The notes under the pieces: generated by a model
Seen by the model: the letters and a program-made list of their open reading frames with translations, nothing else
Told to the model about the DNA's origin: nothing
Database searches by the model: none
DNA from: Zavarzinia compransoris
GTDB lineage: Bacteria > Pseudomonadota > Alphaproteobacteria > Zavarziniales > Zavarziniaceae
Direction: 5' to 3'
DNA length: 64,000 nt
Assembly (NCBI RefSeq): GCF_003173055.1
Contig: NZ_QGLF01000001.1
Location: forward strand, 69,085 to 133,084
Part shown: one piece after another, positions 19,310-26,943 of the stretch
How the letters are laid out: each line of letters starts with the position of its first letter
Position numbering within the stretch: position 1 is the first letter of the stretch
Program-made: the position numbers and the translations under genes

Positions 19310-20163
19310 CCAGGAATTTCCCCGCCGCCTATCAGGTCACGCGCGGCGGCGCGCTCGACGTCGACCGCGCCTTCTACGACCGCATCGCCCGGGCCGGGGA
19401 GCGGGAACGGGTCCAGGCCTTCGAAATCCCGATCCGCAGCGCCCAAGCCTGGGAAGTGCCGGCGGGCCACGTCTTCCGCATCCTGACGGTCGAAGGGCCG
19501 CAGGTCGGCGACCTCAATATCTGGAACGCCCGCGATCCCCGGGAACGCTTCTGGGCGTCGCGCACCCGGCAATTGCAGGCGGCCCATGTCACCACCTACG
19601 ACCGGCTATGGTCCAACCTGCCGTTCCTGCGCCCGCTGGCGACGATCACCAGCGACACCTTGGCGGGCTATGGCGTGGACGACTACGGCGGGCGGGTGCA
19701 CGACCTGCTGGGCACGCGCTGCGACCCTTACGTCAACCGCCTGCTGACCGGCGAGGATTTCCACTTCCACTGCCATTCGAACCTGTGCCGGGCGGTCTTT
19801 CCCCACGGCCTGACCGAGTTCGACGTGCATGACGTGCTGAACGTCTTCCAATGCACCGGCCTCAATCACGAGGACAAGTATTTCATGCGCTATTGCCCGG
19901 CGCGGCCGGGCGACCACCTGGAATTCTTCGCGGAGATCGACCTGCTCTGCGCGCTTTCGGCCTGTCCCGGCGGCGACCTCTCGGTGCCGCTCTGGGGGCC
20001 GGAGGCGCGCGATCCCCTCGATGTCTGCCGGCCCCTCGGGGTCGAGGTCTATCGTCTCGACCCCGCGCTGCTGGCGGGCTGGAAACCGCCGGAACGCGCC
20101 CCCTATCGGGGCTTTCACGGCTTCAAGGCCGAGCAGGGCCCCTGGGCGGGGGTGGGGGAATGA
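19306..20163 (+). CDS. DUF1989 (urea-carboxylase-associated) protein
   Basis: 285 residues. The start ATG overlaps the upstream stop (ATGA). Conserved-looking segments are [23 protein letters not shown] near the N-terminus, [17 protein letters not shown], and [16 protein letters not shown], where His and Cys residues could bind a metal. These match the DUF1989 family, often encoded with urea carboxylase/allophanate hydrolase and sometimes acting as a lyase or deiminase on ureido compounds. Here it pairs with the hydantoinase, so it probably acts on the same pathway. It ends flush against nrdB, the two stops forming TGATCA with no spacer. Confidence 0.8.
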   Translation: MTRNFPAAYQVTRGGALDVDRAFYDRIARAGERERVQAFEIPIRSAQAWEVPAGHVFRILTVEGPQVGDLNIWNARDPRERFWASRTRQLQAAHVTTYDRLWSNLPFLRPLATITSDTLAGYGVDDYGGRVHDLLGTRCDPYVNRLLTGEDFHFHCHSNLCRAVFPHGLTEFDVHDVLNVFQCTGLNHEDKYFMRYCPARPGDHLEFFAEIDLLCALSACPGGDLSVPLWGPEARDPLDVCRPLGVEVYRLDPALLAGWKPPERAPYRGFHGFKAEQGPWAGVGE

Positions 20164-21249
20164 TCAGGCGGCGTTGACGATCCGCTCGAAATTGGCCCAG
20201 ACGCCGTCGGCGCCGTCCCAGGTGCCGCGGCTGGCACCCTTCGAATATTCGGTGGCGCGCTGTTCGAAGAAATTGGCGTGTTCGACGCCGTTCAGGATCT
20301 CGACCAGCCAGGGCAGGGGATGCGCCTTCAACTGCCGGTAGCTGCCGTCGACCGCCTCGAAATGGCCATAGACCGGGGTCAGGCGCAATTGGGTCAGGCG
20401 CCAGTCGGCGACATAGCGGACATAGGCTTTGATGTCTTCCGGCGTCATGCCCTTGATGCCGCCGATGCCGAAGGCGAGATCGATGAATTTCTCCTCCAGG
20501 CCGACCATGGTCCGGGCGACGTCGACGATATCGTCCTTCACCGCCTTGGTCAGGCAGCCGGTCTCGGCGTTCCATTCGTGGAACAGGCGGATGATGCCTT
20601 CGCAATGCAAGGATTCGTCGCGCACCGACCACGAGACGATCTGGCCCATGCCGCTCATCTTGTTGTGGCGCGGGAAGTTCAGGAGCATGGCGAAGGAGGC
20701 GAAGAGCGCCATGCCTTCGGTGAAGGCCCCGAACATGGCCAGCGTGCGCGACACGTCGGCGACGGTGCCGACGCCGAACGTGTGCATGTAATCCGCCTTG
20801 TCGCGCATGGCGGCATAGTCGCGGAAGGCGGCGAATTCGGTCTTCGGCATGCCCAGCGTCTTCAGCAGCAGGGCATAGGCATCGATATGCACCGTCTCCA
20901 TATTGGTGAAGGCGCCCAGCATCATCTGCACTTCCAGCGGCTGGAAGATCGGCAGATAGCGCTTCATGTAATTGTCGCCGACCTCGACGTCGCTTTGCGT
21001 GAAGAAGCGGAAGATCTGGGTCAGCAGGGCGCGTTCCTCGTCCGTCACCCGGTCCGAGGTCCAGTCCTTGATGTCGGCGCCGAGCGGCACTTCCTCGCCC
21101 ATCCAATGGGTCTGCTGCTGGCGCTTCCAGCACTCATAGGCCCAGGGGTAGCGCTCGACGTCATAGGTCCCGGTCGAGGTGAGCAGGCCGACGCGCCCGC
21201 TGCCGATCAGGCTGCGGGGGTCGAGGTGGCCGATCCCGGTCACTGACAT
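20164..21249 (-). CDS. nrdB: Class I ribonucleotide reductase, beta (radical) subunit
   Basis: 361 residues. The ATG at 21249 follows GAGGAG and overlaps nrdA by ten bases; a GTG three codons earlier is a weaker choice. The ferritin-like fold carries the metal ligands: an acidic residue in FFTQSDVEVGDNY, NMETVH (Glu and His), EGMALFASFAMLLNF, and DESLHCE (Glu and His). The radical tyrosine is in HIDAYALL, four residues after the His, as in class Ia enzymes. It generates the radical passed to NrdA for dNTP synthesis. It has no terminator at its end. Confidence 0.93.
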   Translation of the reverse strand: MSVTGIGHLDPRSLIGSGRVGLLTSTGTYDVERYPWAYECWKRQQQTHWMGEEVPLGADIKDWTSDRVTDEERALLTQIFRFFTQSDVEVGDNYMKRYLPIFQPLEVQMMLGAFTNMETVHIDAYALLLKTLGMPKTEFAAFRDYAAMRDKADYMHTFGVGTVADVSRTLAMFGAFTEGMALFASFAMLLNFPRHNKMSGMGQIVSWSVRDESLHCEGIIRLFHEWNAETGCLTKAVKDDIVDVARTMVGLEEKFIDLAFGIGGIKGMTPEDIKAYVRYVADWRLTQLRLTPVYGHFEAVDGSYRQLKAHPLPWLVEILNGVEHANFFEQRATEYSKGASRGTWDGADGVWANFERIVNAA

Positions 21250-23129
21250 GCGAGGCACTCCTCATAATCCTTGCGCGCCGCGGGCGCTTCCAGCTTGCCG
21301 GCGAAACCGGCCCGGCTGACCGACTTGGACCGGCAGTAGTAAAGGCTCTTGATGCCCTTGGCCCAGGCCGACCAATGCAGCATGTGCAGGTCCCATTTGT
21401 CGGCATCGGCGGGGATATAGAGGTTCAGCGACTGGCTCTGGCAGATGAAGGGGGCGCGATCCGCGGCGAGTTCCACCAGCCAGCGCTGGTCGATCTCGAA
21501 GGCGGTGCGGAACACGGCCTTCTCGTGCTCGTCGAGACCCTCCAGGTGCTGGACCGAGCCTTCGTGTTCGAGGATCGAGGTCCAGGTTTCCTGGGTATCC
21601 AGGCCCTTTTCGGCCAATAGGTCGGTCAGATAGGGATTGCGCACCACGAAGGCGCCGGACAGGGTCTTGTGGTTGTAGATATTGGCCGGGATCGGCTCGA
21701 TGCAGGCCGAGGTCCCGCCGCAGATGATGCTGATCGAGGCGGTCGGGGCGATGGCGATCTTGTGGCTGAAGCGGGCCTTCAGGCCGCGTTCCGCTGCATC
21801 CGGGCAGGCGCCGCGCTCCTCGGCCAGCAGCACCGAGGCGGCGTCGGCCTCCTGGCGGATCTTCTTGAAGATGCGCATGTTCCACGACTTCGCCATGGCG
21901 CTTTCGAAGGGAATGCCCTTCGATTGCAGGAAGGAGTGGAAGCCCATGACCCCGAGCCCGACCGACCGCTCGCGCATCGCGGCATAGGTGGCCCGCGCCA
22001 TGGTCGGGGGCGCATTGTCGATGAAATCGGTCAGGACATTGTCGAGGAAACGCATCACGTCTTCGATCAGGCCCTCCTCGTCACGCCATTCGTCGTAAGT
22101 CTCGATGTTCAGGGACGACAGGCAGCACACGGCGGTGCGGTCCTCGCCCCGGTGGTCGATGCCGGTCGGCAGGGTGATCTCGGAACAGAGGTTGGAGGTC
22201 GAGACCTTCAGCCCCAGGTCGCGCTGGTGCTTGGGCACCGCCCGATTCACCGTATCGATGAAGAGGAGATAGGGTTCGCCGGTCTGCAACCGGGTTTCCA
22301 GGATGCGCTGCCACAATTGCCGGGCATCGATGTGACGCATGACTTCGCCCGACTTCGGGCTGATCAGGGGGAATTTCTCGCCCGCCTTCACCGCGTCCAT
22401 GAAGGCATCGGTGATATTGATGCCGTGGTGCAGGTTCAGGCCCTTGCGGTTGAAGTCGCCGGACGACTTGCGGATTTCGAGGAATTCCTCGATCTCCGGG
22501 TGATGCACGTCGAGATAGACCGCGGCCGAGCCCCGGCGCAGCGAGCCTTGGGAGATCGCGAGGGTGAGCGCATCCATGACATGGATGAAGGGAATGATGC
22601 CGGAGGTCTCGCCGCAGCCCTTCACCGGCTCGCCGATGGAACGCACCTGGCCCCAATAGGTGCCGATGCCGCCGCCGTTGGAGGCGAGTGCCACATTCTC
22701 GTTCCAGGTGCCGACGATGCCGTCCAGGCTGTCGGACACCGTGTTCAGGAAGCAGGAAATGGGCAGGCCGCGGGTGGTGCCGCCGTTGGAAAGAATGGGT
22801 GTCGCCGGCATGAACCACAGGTTCGAGATGGCGTCGTAGATGCGCTGGGCGTGGTCGGCGTCGTCGGCATAGGCGCAGGCGACGCGGGCGAACAGGTCCT
22901 GATACGATTCGCCCGGCATCAGGTAGCGGTCGTCCAGGGTCGCCTTGCCGAAGGCGGTGAGCTTGGCATCGCGCGACCGCACCAGTTTCAGGTCGGCAGG
23001 CAGCGGGCGGCGCGGCACCAGCGCGGGGGCAGGGCGCGGCGCGGGCGCGGCTTTGGCGGCGGGGGCGGGCGTGGTCGCGGCCAGTTGATCCTTGCGCGTG
23101 ATTTCAAAGGCTGGCAGCGACACCGGCAT
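21240..23129 (-). CDS. nrdA: Class I ribonucleotide reductase, alpha (catalytic) subunit
   Basis: 629 residues, shorter than the ~760 of E. coli NrdA because no N-terminal ATP cone is present. Instead there is an alanine/proline-rich linker (about 20-45). Active-site features are visible: SNGGTTRGLPISCFLN with the first redox Cys, the NLCSEITLP loop with the thiyl Cys between Asn and Glu, CCLSSLN with the second redox Cys, and a C-terminal CLACQ pair for re-reduction. The start at 23129 is chosen by a CTGGGGGA ribosome site. A cobalamin riboswitch about 95 bases upstream controls the operon. Lack of a cone suggests no ATP/dATP on-off regulation through that domain. Confidence 0.93.
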   Translation of the reverse strand: MPVSLPAFEITRKDQLAATTPAPAAKAAPAPRPAPALVPRRPLPADLKLVRSRDAKLTAFGKATLDDRYLMPGESYQDLFARVACAYADDADHAQRIYDAISNLWFMPATPILSNGGTTRGLPISCFLNTVSDSLDGIVGTWNENVALASNGGGIGTYWGQVRSIGEPVKGCGETSGIIPFIHVMDALTLAISQGSLRRGSAAVYLDVHHPEIEEFLEIRKSSGDFNRKGLNLHHGINITDAFMDAVKAGEKFPLISPKSGEVMRHIDARQLWQRILETRLQTGEPYLLFIDTVNRAVPKHQRDLGLKVSTSNLCSEITLPTGIDHRGEDRTAVCCLSSLNIETYDEWRDEEGLIEDVMRFLDNVLTDFIDNAPPTMARATYAAMRERSVGLGVMGFHSFLQSKGIPFESAMAKSWNMRIFKKIRQEADAASVLLAEERGACPDAAERGLKARFSHKIAIAPTASISIICGGTSACIEPIPANIYNHKTLSGAFVVRNPYLTDLLAEKGLDTQETWTSILEHEGSVQHLEGLDEHEKAVFRTAFEIDQRWLVELAADRAPFICQSQSLNLYIPADADKWDLHMLHWSAWAKGIKSLYYCRSKSVSRAGFAGKLEAPAARKDYEECLACQ

Positions 23130-23224
23130 TCCCCCAGGATTTCGGCAGAGTCGGGGAGCCTTCGTCCGAATCAGCTTCGGCCGTCGCAATCCCCCCGGAG
23201 CACCCCGCCCGTGGACAACATATG

Positions 23225-23424
23225 CAGCGTGGCCGGTCTCCTGGCTCGCGGGTCGATGCCCCTCCGTCTGCCTTCCCAGGCGCCCCGGAAACCGGCTTGC
23301 CCAGTGGCTTTCGTCGACGGCGGCTCGCCGCTTACAGTCGCGGGGGCGGCTTCGGCATCGAGGGCGAAAGGCCCGCTACCGAATTCCCTCTACCCCGAAT
23401 ATGGTGTTCCGGGGTGCCACGCTG
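23225..23424 (-). promoter_or_regulatory. Cobalamin (B12) riboswitch controlling nrdAB
   Basis: On the minus strand the leader shows the conserved core: CCCGCGACTGTAAGCGGCGAGC, followed by AAGCCACTGG, CTGGGAAGGC and the B12 box GAGCCAGGAGACCGGCC (plus-strand 23231-23250). The closing helix P1 is a perfect nine base pairs between 23416-23424 and 23225-23233. It ends 95 bases before nrdA. Such riboswitches shut down expression when adenosylcobalamin is plentiful. In front of a B12-independent reductase this implies a B12-dependent class II enzyme elsewhere in the genome. The last 95 bases form the expression platform; whether it acts on transcription or translation is not clear. Confidence 0.95.
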
Positions 23425-23487
23425 ACAACATCTTGTGGTCGGTCGGGCTGAATCGTCAAGGGGCTGAATGGGGCCGGTGTGGCGATT

Positions 23488-23835
23488 TTATGAAGCCGCG
23501 GGCTGCCGCAGGGCTTCGATGGCGTCGATCTCGGCGGCGGCGGTGGCGTTGCATGTCGCCTCGATGGCGCGGAAACGCGCGATCAGGCAGCGGCCGAGCG
23601 GGGTGAGTTCGGCGCCGCCGCCGTGCCGGCCGCCCATCTGGGCGCTGACCACGGGCTGGCCGAAGATGCGGTTCATCTCGGCGACCAGGTCCCAGGCGCG
23701 CTTGTAGGACATGTTCATCTCGCGGCTCGCGGCGGCGATCGACCCTGCCGCCGCGATCCGTTCCAGAAGCTCGATCTTGCCGGGGCCGAGCCAGCTGTCG
23801 TCGTCGAAATAGAGCCTGATCTTGAAGTGGGGCAT
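23488..23835 (-). CDS. ModE-type winged-helix protein lacking molybdate-binding domains
   Basis: 115 residues. The pattern KIELLERIAAAGSIAAASREMNMSYKRAWDLVAEMN is the N-terminal DNA-binding domain of ModE. GGRHGGGAELTPLGRCLIARFRAIE continues the wing and dimer helix. The molbindin domains of full-length ModE (~260 residues) are absent, as in many alphaproteobacterial short ModE proteins. It is nine bases from the Hsp70-like gene on the same strand and may be co-transcribed. No molybdate transporter is nearby, so the effector and target are open. Confidence 0.85.
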   Translation of the reverse strand: MPHFKIRLYFDDDSWLGPGKIELLERIAAAGSIAAASREMNMSYKRAWDLVAEMNRIFGQPVVSAQMGGRHGGGAELTPLGRCLIARFRAIEATCNATAAAEIDAIEALRQPAAS

Positions 23836-23844
23836 GGCGTCCTC

Positions 23845-25101
23845 TCAGCGGCCGAAGCGGCGCGCGGCATCGATGGCAAGGCCAAGGCCGACGCTGCCGA
23901 AAATATCCCCCTCGACCGGCCGTGCCCCGGGCAGATGGGCCAGGATGCGGCGGCGGATCGCCGGGATGGCGGTCGAGCCCCCGGTGAGGAAGACCGATTG
24001 AATAGCCTCGCCCCCGATGCCGGCAAGCGCCAGGCATTCGTCGATGCCGCGGATGATCGCGGCGATGTCGGGGGCGAGCGCCGCCTCGAGGTCGGCGCGG
24101 GTGACGGTCACCGGCAGGGGCTGGTGGAAGGGCAGGTCGATGGCGGCTTCTTCCCGGGCGGACAGAGCGATCTTTCCCGCCTCGACCGCGCTGGCCAGCC
24201 GGTGGCCGTTGCGTTCCCGCAGCAGTTCCATCAGGCGGTCGATCAGGTCCGGCCGGTCCGCCTGGGGGCGGATGGAGCGGAGATAATTCATGTTCGACGC
24301 GGTATAGAGCGAGGGGATGCGATGCCAGGTGGCGAGATCCTGGTACAGCCGGATCGGCATGGGCAGTTTCTTCGGCCCGATCAGGACGTTCAGCCCCAGT
24401 TCCGGCATGGCATGGGCAAGGCTCAGGCGGCGGTCGAAATCCGTGCCGCCGATATGGACGCCGGCGCGGCCGAGGATATCCGTCCCCCGGTCCGCCTGCC
24501 GGGCATGGGCGGGCGACAGGCGGGTGACGGCGAAATCCGAGGTGCCGCCGCCCAGATCGACGATCAGCGCCAATTCCTCACGCGTGACCGCCTGTTCGTA
24601 GTCGAGGGCGGCGGCCACCGGCTCGAACTGCAACTCGATGTGGCGGAAGCCTTGCGCCCGGGCGATGGCGACCAGTTCCGCCTCGGCCCGCCGGTCCGCC
24701 TCGTCGTCGTGATCGACGAAGCGGACCGGGCGGCCCAGCACCACCTGGTCGATCTCGCGCCCCAGGCGGGCTTCGGCGCAATGCTTCAGGTGGCGCAGAA
24801 ACAGGCCGATGATGTCGCGCACCGGCACCTGGCGGCGGTTGACCTGGGTGGTTTCCTCGATCAGCGACGAGCCGAGCACGCTTTTCAGCGCCCGCAGCAA
24901 CCGGCCCTCGGTGCCGTCGATATAGGCGGCGGTGCCGTCGCGGCCGAAGCGGGCGCGGTGCTCCTCATAGTCGAAGAAGATCGAGCTGGGCAGGGTGACC
25001 TGCTCCCCCTCCAGCGGGCAAAGCGCAAAGCCATTGCCCGAGACGATCCCCACCGTCGAATTCGACGTCCCGAAATCCAACCCGCAGAAAGACGCTGACA
25101 T
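23845..25101 (-). CDS. YegD-like Hsp70-family protein
   Basis: 418 residues. The actin/Hsp70 ATPase fold is clear: LDFGTSNSTVGI (phosphate 1), LIVDLGGGTSDFAV (phosphate 2), VFLTGGSTAIPAIRRRI (adenosine), with FEPVAAALDYEQ between. There is no peptide-binding domain beyond the ATPase lobe, which fits YegD-type stand-alone proteins of ~420-450 residues and not DnaK. The start ATG at 25101 is at the beginning of the first strand. Role unknown; probably a cytosolic ATPase with chaperone-like or regulatory function. Divergent from the enoyl-CoA hydratase gene, 131 bases apart. Confidence 0.88.
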   Translation of the reverse strand: MSASFCGLDFGTSNSTVGIVSGNGFALCPLEGEQVTLPSSIFFDYEEHRARFGRDGTAAYIDGTEGRLLRALKSVLGSSLIEETTQVNRRQVPVRDIIGLFLRHLKHCAEARLGREIDQVVLGRPVRFVDHDDEADRRAEAELVAIARAQGFRHIELQFEPVAAALDYEQAVTREELALIVDLGGGTSDFAVTRLSPAHARQADRGTDILGRAGVHIGGTDFDRRLSLAHAMPELGLNVLIGPKKLPMPIRLYQDLATWHRIPSLYTASNMNYLRSIRPQADRPDLIDRLMELLRERNGHRLASAVEAGKIALSAREEAAIDLPFHQPLPVTVTRADLEAALAPDIAAIIRGIDECLALAGIGGEAIQSVFLTGGSTAIPAIRRRILAHLPGARPVEGDIFGSVGLGLAIDAARRFGR

Positions 25102-25232
25102 GACCCGGGCCCCGAAAAGCAAACGGCCCCGGATGGGGGGGCCGCGTCGGCCCCGATCTTGGCGTTTCGGCTGCCGGCGGGCAAGATGCAATCGCTGAAC
25201 GGCCGGCCGACACGGCCGAGGAGGAGCCCGTC

Positions 25233-26036
25233 TTGTCCGATTCCGTGCTTCTGGACTGCGATGCCGAGGGCATCGCCACCATCACCCTGAACCGCCCCGA
25301 GGCACGCAACCCGATTTCCGACCAGGAGGTGATCGAGGCCCTGCTCGCCGTGTTGCGCCGGCTGGAAGCGGACATGAGCGTTCGGGTCGCCATTCTCACC
25401 GGGGCGGGCTCGGCCTTTTCGTCCGGCGGCAACCTGAAGGCGATGGGGGAACAGGGTGGCCTGAACCATGCCCTGCCGGCGGAAACCCGGCGCAATTACC
25501 GCTATGGTATCCAGCAATTGCCGCTCGCCTTCGAGGCGCTGGAAGTGCCGGTGATCGCGGCGGTGAACGGGCCGGCGATCGGGGCGGGCTGCGACCTGAC
25601 CTTGATGTGCGACCTGCGCATCGCCTCCGACAGGGCGCGCTTCGCCGAAAGTTTCGTGAAGGTCGGGCTCATTCCCGGCGACGGCGGGGCCTGGCTGCTG
25701 CCCCGCGTGGTCGGCTTCGCCAAGGCTTGCGAAATGGCCCTGACCGGCGATGCCGTCGATGCGGCCGAGGCGCTGGCCTGCGGCCTGGTCTCGAAAGTGG
25801 TGCCGGCCGAACGGCTGATCGACGAGGCGAAGGCCCTGGCGCGGCGGATCGCCGTGAACCCGCCCCATGTGGTGCGCATGACCAAGCGCCTGCTGCGCCA
25901 GGCGTGGCGCGCGGATCTCGGCCCCATCCTCGAACAATCGGCGGCGCTTCAGGCCCTGGCCCATGCGACCGCCGATCACAAGGAGGCGGTGGCGGCCCTG
26001 CTGGGCAAGCGGCCCCCGGTGTTCCAGGGGCAATAG
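25233..26036 (+). CDS. Enoyl-CoA hydratase/isomerase (crotonase family, PaaG-like)
   Basis: 267 residues, TTG start at 25233 supported by a strong GAGGAGGAG site. The oxyanion-hole segments are SSGGNLKAMGE and GPAIGAGCDLTLMCD; the active-site acid region is AESFVKVGLIPGDGGAWLLPR. The latter is close to enoyl-CoA hydratases of fatty-acid or phenylacetate degradation, with a GDGG where many have DAGG. It hydrates or isomerises an unsaturated acyl-CoA. It ends five bases from the convergent regulator at 26041, so neither gene has an intervening terminator. No other acyl-CoA genes are near. Confidence 0.9.
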   Translation: MSDSVLLDCDAEGIATITLNRPEARNPISDQEVIEALLAVLRRLEADMSVRVAILTGAGSAFSSGGNLKAMGEQGGLNHALPAETRRNYRYGIQQLPLAFEALEVPVIAAVNGPAIGAGCDLTLMCDLRIASDRARFAESFVKVGLIPGDGGAWLLPRVVGFAKACEMALTGDAVDAAEALACGLVSKVVPAERLIDEAKALARRIAVNPPHVVRMTKRLLRQAWRADLGPILEQSAALQALAHATADHKEAVAALLGKRPPVFQGQ

Positions 26037-26040
26037 GGGC

Positions 26041-26943
26041 TCAGTTCCGGTCGCCTTCCAGGGTGCGCAGGGCCAGCATGGCGGCGGCGGTGCGATTCTC
26101 GACGCCCAGCTTGTCGTAGATCGTTTCCAGGTGCTTGTTCACCGTCCGCGGCGACAGGCCCAGGATTTCGGCGATGTCGCGGTTGGATTTGCCGCGCGCC
26201 AGCCACATCAGCACCTCGCCCTCGCGCGCGGTCAGGCCGAGCTTGTCGCGCAGCACGATTTCCTGGGCCGGCTGGTCCAGTTCGGCCAGTTGCAGCAGCA
26301 GTTCCTGGGCCCCGGTGCGGCCGACGAAGCCGAATTGCAGCTTGCGCCCGGCGATCGCCGGCGGGGTGAAGCGGGGCGGCGCATTGTCGCCCGCCGCCAG
26401 TTGCGCCACCCAGTGCACCGCCTCGGCCGAAAGGCGGCCGGCGCCACCGTCGGCGGAGAGCAGGCGCGCGGCCTGGGGCGTCGACCACAGGATCCGGCCG
26501 GCCGGATCGACCCCGAGGAGATAGCGCCCGGTGGCGTCGAGGGCCGCCCGCGCGCTTTGCGTCAGCCGGGCATTGGCGAGATGGACGCGGATCCGCGCCA
26601 CCAGTTCGTCGGGCGCGATCGGCTTGGTGACATAATCCACCCCGCCGGCAGCAAAGCCCGAGACGATGTGCTCGGTCTCGGACAGCCCGGTCATGAAGAT
26701 GACGGGAACATGGGCGATGGCCGGGATGCGCTTCAGGTGGCGGCAGGTCTCGAAGCCGTTCATGCCCGGCATGACCGCATCGAGCAGGATGACGTCCGGC
26801 GTGATCTTCTCGACCAGCGACAGGGCGGCCTGGCCGGCGACGGCGACGAGGACGGTCAGGCCCGCTTCCTCGATCGCATCGGTCAGCATGCCGAGGGTGC
26901 CCGGGCTGTCGTCGACGACGAGGACGATGTCACGGGCCGTCAT
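26041..26943 (-). CDS. LuxR-type response regulator with a middle PAS-like segment
   Basis: 300 residues. The receiver (1-120) has VVDDS at the N-terminus, Asp55 in VILLDAVMPGMNG and Lys in YVTKPI. A linker of about 100 residues (RYLLGVDPAGRILWSTPQAARLL) looks like a degenerate PAS domain. The C-terminal helix-turn-helix LTAREGEVLMWLARGKSNRDIAEILGLSPRTVNKHL is of the LuxR/FixJ type. The start at 26943 overlaps the upstream kinase-transporter stop by 14 bases. It is the presumed output of that kinase and the best candidate for binding the repeats at 30351-30478 to control the urt-fmd operon. Confidence 0.92.
   Translation of the reverse strand: MTARDIVLVVDDSPGTLGMLTDAIEEAGLTVLVAVAGQAALSLVEKITPDVILLDAVMPGMNGFETCRHLKRIPAIAHVPVIFMTGLSETEHIVSGFAAGGVDYVTKPIAPDELVARIRVHLANARLTQSARAALDATGRYLLGVDPAGRILWSTPQAARLLSADGGAGRLSAEAVHWVAQLAAGDNAPPRFTPPAIAGRKLQFGFVGRTGAQELLLQLAELDQPAQEIVLRDKLGLTAREGEVLMWLARGKSNRDIAEILGLSPRTVNKHLETIYDKLGVENRTAAAMLALRTLEGDRN

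Noticed and set aside
26041-26943. Regulator acting on the enoyl-CoA hydratase gene
   Set aside because: The genes are convergent and share no promoter region; the regulator is coupled to the NCS1-kinase gene instead.
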